A DNA stretch of 55,833 bases from Shimia sp. (GTDB taxonomy: Bacteria; Pseudomonadota; Alphaproteobacteria; Rhodobacterales; Rhodobacteraceae): positions 1 through 55,833 of the forward strand of contig JAAENN010000082.1 in assembly GCA_024224295.1 (NCBI GenBank), in the 5' to 3' direction. Both the position numbers and the translations under genes were made by a program. Below the pieces are notes generated by a model, which saw nothing but the letters and a program-made list of their open reading frames with translations, ran no database searches and was not told where the DNA came from. Each line of letters starts with the position of its first letter. Within the stretch, counting starts at the first letter, position 1. Shown piece by piece: positions 54,549 through 55,833 of this stretch.

Positions 54549-54570
54549 TTTCCTAGGAAAACTGCGCAGT
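54549..54570 (-). promoter_or_regulatory. Back-to-back palindromes upstream of metY
   Basis: TTTCCTAGGAAA (54549-54560) and ACTGCGCAGT (54561-54570) are perfect palindromes that touch each other, about 95 bp before the metY start. They may be an operator for sulfur or methionine control; no known consensus is matched. Confidence 0.4.
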
Positions 54571-54662
54571 CAGAACGTTTGGGTTTTCAAAAGCATGGCT
54601 GCCTGAACACTGTCCAAGCGGTTTCTTCTCACCCAAATACCTATTGGCTGCGCCAACTTTCC

Positions 54663-55667
54663 TTATCGCAGCCAATAGCCATTCTTTTTCAGTGTGTTGC
54701 GAATGGCCTGCTCCTTGCGCGGTAGATGATTGCGATCAAACAGAGCCCGTGCTTTGTGCCCGCGGTTCTGATAGATCATACGCTTAAATGGATCGTATTG
54801 CTTGAGTACTTTTTTGATCTTGTTGGGGGCGCTGACCTCCTCGAGTACCTGCATCACCGCATCGCTTTCCCGCGCATAAAGCAGCGGCATCAGCCGGTAG
54901 TGACAGCTTGTAGACCCATCAAGGTAGCCCGTCGGTAGCGCATCACGTCCGCCGCCCAAGCCATGGATCACCAGCGGCAAGACAATCTGGTCCAGCCAAG
55001 GGTAAATTGCCTGACAAGCCAGCTCATCCGGCGGGTTGTCACTGACACTGCGGGCATATTCCAGGAACCGTTCGCCAAACACTTTGGGGCAGCGGTAGTA
55101 GAAGAAGCCGGCGTTGAAATAGAGATAACGCCGCCAGTATTCATCTGGTTGGCTCAGGTCCAGAGAGCTTTCAAAGTCCAAGTCAAAGCGGTCGTAAAGC
55201 GCCCTCCATATGCCGGTGTATTGCGGGCCGTAAAGCGGCGGAATCGGCCAGGTGCCTTCTACCCGCAACGACGCGGAGGGGCGGTCAAAGTCAAATGGCA
55301 CGGTGCTCAACTCGTCCATGATCAGCGTGTCGGTATCAAAAAATACAAAAGGTTCACCAACGGGCAAGGCAGACAGTAACTCTATCTTATTTCCGTAAGC
55401 GTAGGGTTCGCCAAACACTGGCGTTTCAAACGGCAAAATTTCTGCGCCGAGGCTTTCCAGCAGGGTGCGCACATCCGGATTGCCAATACGCGGGTCCTTC
55501 TCCCAACGTGGTCCCGGAGCCGGTTCCGCCACAAACAACTTGCCTGCAAACTGTGGGGACTTGGCACGTAGTGAGGCCGCAAACAGAGCCGCCTCATACA
55601 TCAGACGGCCATTCTGGGCCACCACCACTACGTTGAATACCTGCGATTTCAGCGCTTTACTTGTCAT
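54663..55667 (-). CDS. Putative GT-A-type glycosyltransferase, substrate unknown
   Basis: 334 residues from ATG 55667; an upstream ATG at 55778 would add 37 residues without support and overlap the divergent gene. The start FNVVVVAQNGRLMYEAALFAASLRAKSP and the acidic FVFFDTDTLIMDEL (DXD-like, for metal and nucleotide-sugar binding) resemble the GT-A fold. Later parts (YFNAGFFYYRCPKVFGERFLEYAR, AIYPWLDQIVLPLVIHGLGGGRDA) resemble GT8-like acceptor regions. No signal peptide. The donor and acceptor sugars are not readable. Confidence 0.6.
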   Translation of the reverse strand: MTSKALKSQVFNVVVVAQNGRLMYEAALFAASLRAKSPQFAGKLFVAEPAPGPRWEKDPRIGNPDVRTLLESLGAEILPFETPVFGEPYAYGNKIELLSALPVGEPFVFFDTDTLIMDELSTVPFDFDRPSASLRVEGTWPIPPLYGPQYTGIWRALYDRFDLDFESSLDLSQPDEYWRRYLYFNAGFFYYRCPKVFGERFLEYARSVSDNPPDELACQAIYPWLDQIVLPLVIHGLGGGRDALPTGYLDGSTSCHYRLMPLLYARESDAVMQVLEEVSAPNKIKKVLKQYDPFKRMIYQNRGHKARALFDRNHLPRKEQAIRNTLKKNGYWLR

Positions 55668-55772
55668 TCTTCTATTGCCCTGCACGATGCTCGAGCCGAC
55701 TATACGTGTCATAAGCCCGTGGCAAAAGCGGGCATTACACTTTTTGACGAAATCATAGAAAGGCGCTCGCTT

Positions 55773-55833
55773 ATGCAACTGTTCAAGCTGGCCACTCTCT
55801 GTCTTGGCGTACTTGGCACCGCCGTTTTGGCAG
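55773..55833 (+). CDS. Start of a secreted protein (cut by window end)
   Basis: ATG 55773 has AAAGG upstream. The 20 visible codons encode MQLFKLATLCLGVLGTAVLA, a typical signal peptide. The mature protein lies beyond the window. It is divergent from the glycosyltransferase-like gene; a GCCCG/CGGGC hairpin lies in the 105-bp gap between them. Confidence 0.65.
   Translation, partial: MQLFKLATLCLGVLGTAVLA

Noticed and set aside
54456-54662. SAM-II or SAM/SAH riboswitch upstream of metY
   Set aside because: A few bases recall SAM-II (GCGCGATAA and a short TTGCGT/GCGCGA pairing), but the conserved core and pseudoknot partners are not present.
1-55833. CRISPR arrays, insertion sequences, prophage or integrative elements
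   Set aside because: No regularly spaced repeats, no transposase, integrase or phage structural genes, and no attachment-site duplication next to the tRNA were seen.

Overview
The window looks like a chromosomal segment of a Roseobacter-group alphaproteobacterium (Rhodobacterales). Four things support this: the prfA-prmC-DUF4167 order, an rpoH with a CTTG-N17-CCTACAT promoter, a tRNA-His of the alphaproteobacterial type (A73, U72, no encoded G-1), and many genes whose family make-up is typical of that group. There is no CRISPR array, rRNA, insertion sequence or prophage. Assignments rest on reading motifs by eye; no database search was run.

Layout. 1-770: end of a GNAT acetyltransferase, tRNA-His, and a gene-free stretch rich in inverted repeats. 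770-7400: an accessory block with a trypsin-fold protease, a YcaO-domain protein coupled to a BTAD/SARP-type regulator, and a small protein paired with a divergent heme peroxidase. 7800-16800: a translationally coupled operon of a secreted LysM/FecR protein, a giant PKD-repeat protein (15 repeats, split by one amber codon) and a membrane class III adenylate cyclase. 16860-27200: mostly core genes (rluD, rpoH, a Gfo/Idh/MocA oxidoreductase, DUF4167, prmC, prfA, agmatinase, M20 amidohydrolase, mazG). 27200-36900: iron-binding protein, COG0523 GTPase with a probable Zur box, M19 dipeptidase, flavodoxin, MAPEG, pepF, FAH hydrolase, lysophospholipase and SCP2 protein. 37000-42100: TPR protein, SUV3-like helicase, S4 protein, fdxA and carD. 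42100-55833: broken K+ channel, cobS/cobT, KefB-type antiporter, an AsnC regulator divergent from hppD, a decayed amidohydrolase, a GspL/PilP-like fusion protein, metY, a putative glycosyltransferase and the start of a secreted protein.

The best candidates for undescribed biology are the protease/YcaO/BTAD/peroxidase block and the LysM-FecR / PKD / adenylate cyclase operon. The latter reads as an envelope-sensing cAMP module. Three genes carry inactivating lesions (two CAG-to-TAG-type stops, a 1-nt deletion, and an internal deletion). These are either real pseudogenes or sequence errors, and the window alone cannot decide which. Several regulatory elements are visible: a sigma-32-type promoter at rpoH, a Zur-like box at the COG0523 gene, an attenuator-like leader before carD, and a set of intrinsic terminators.
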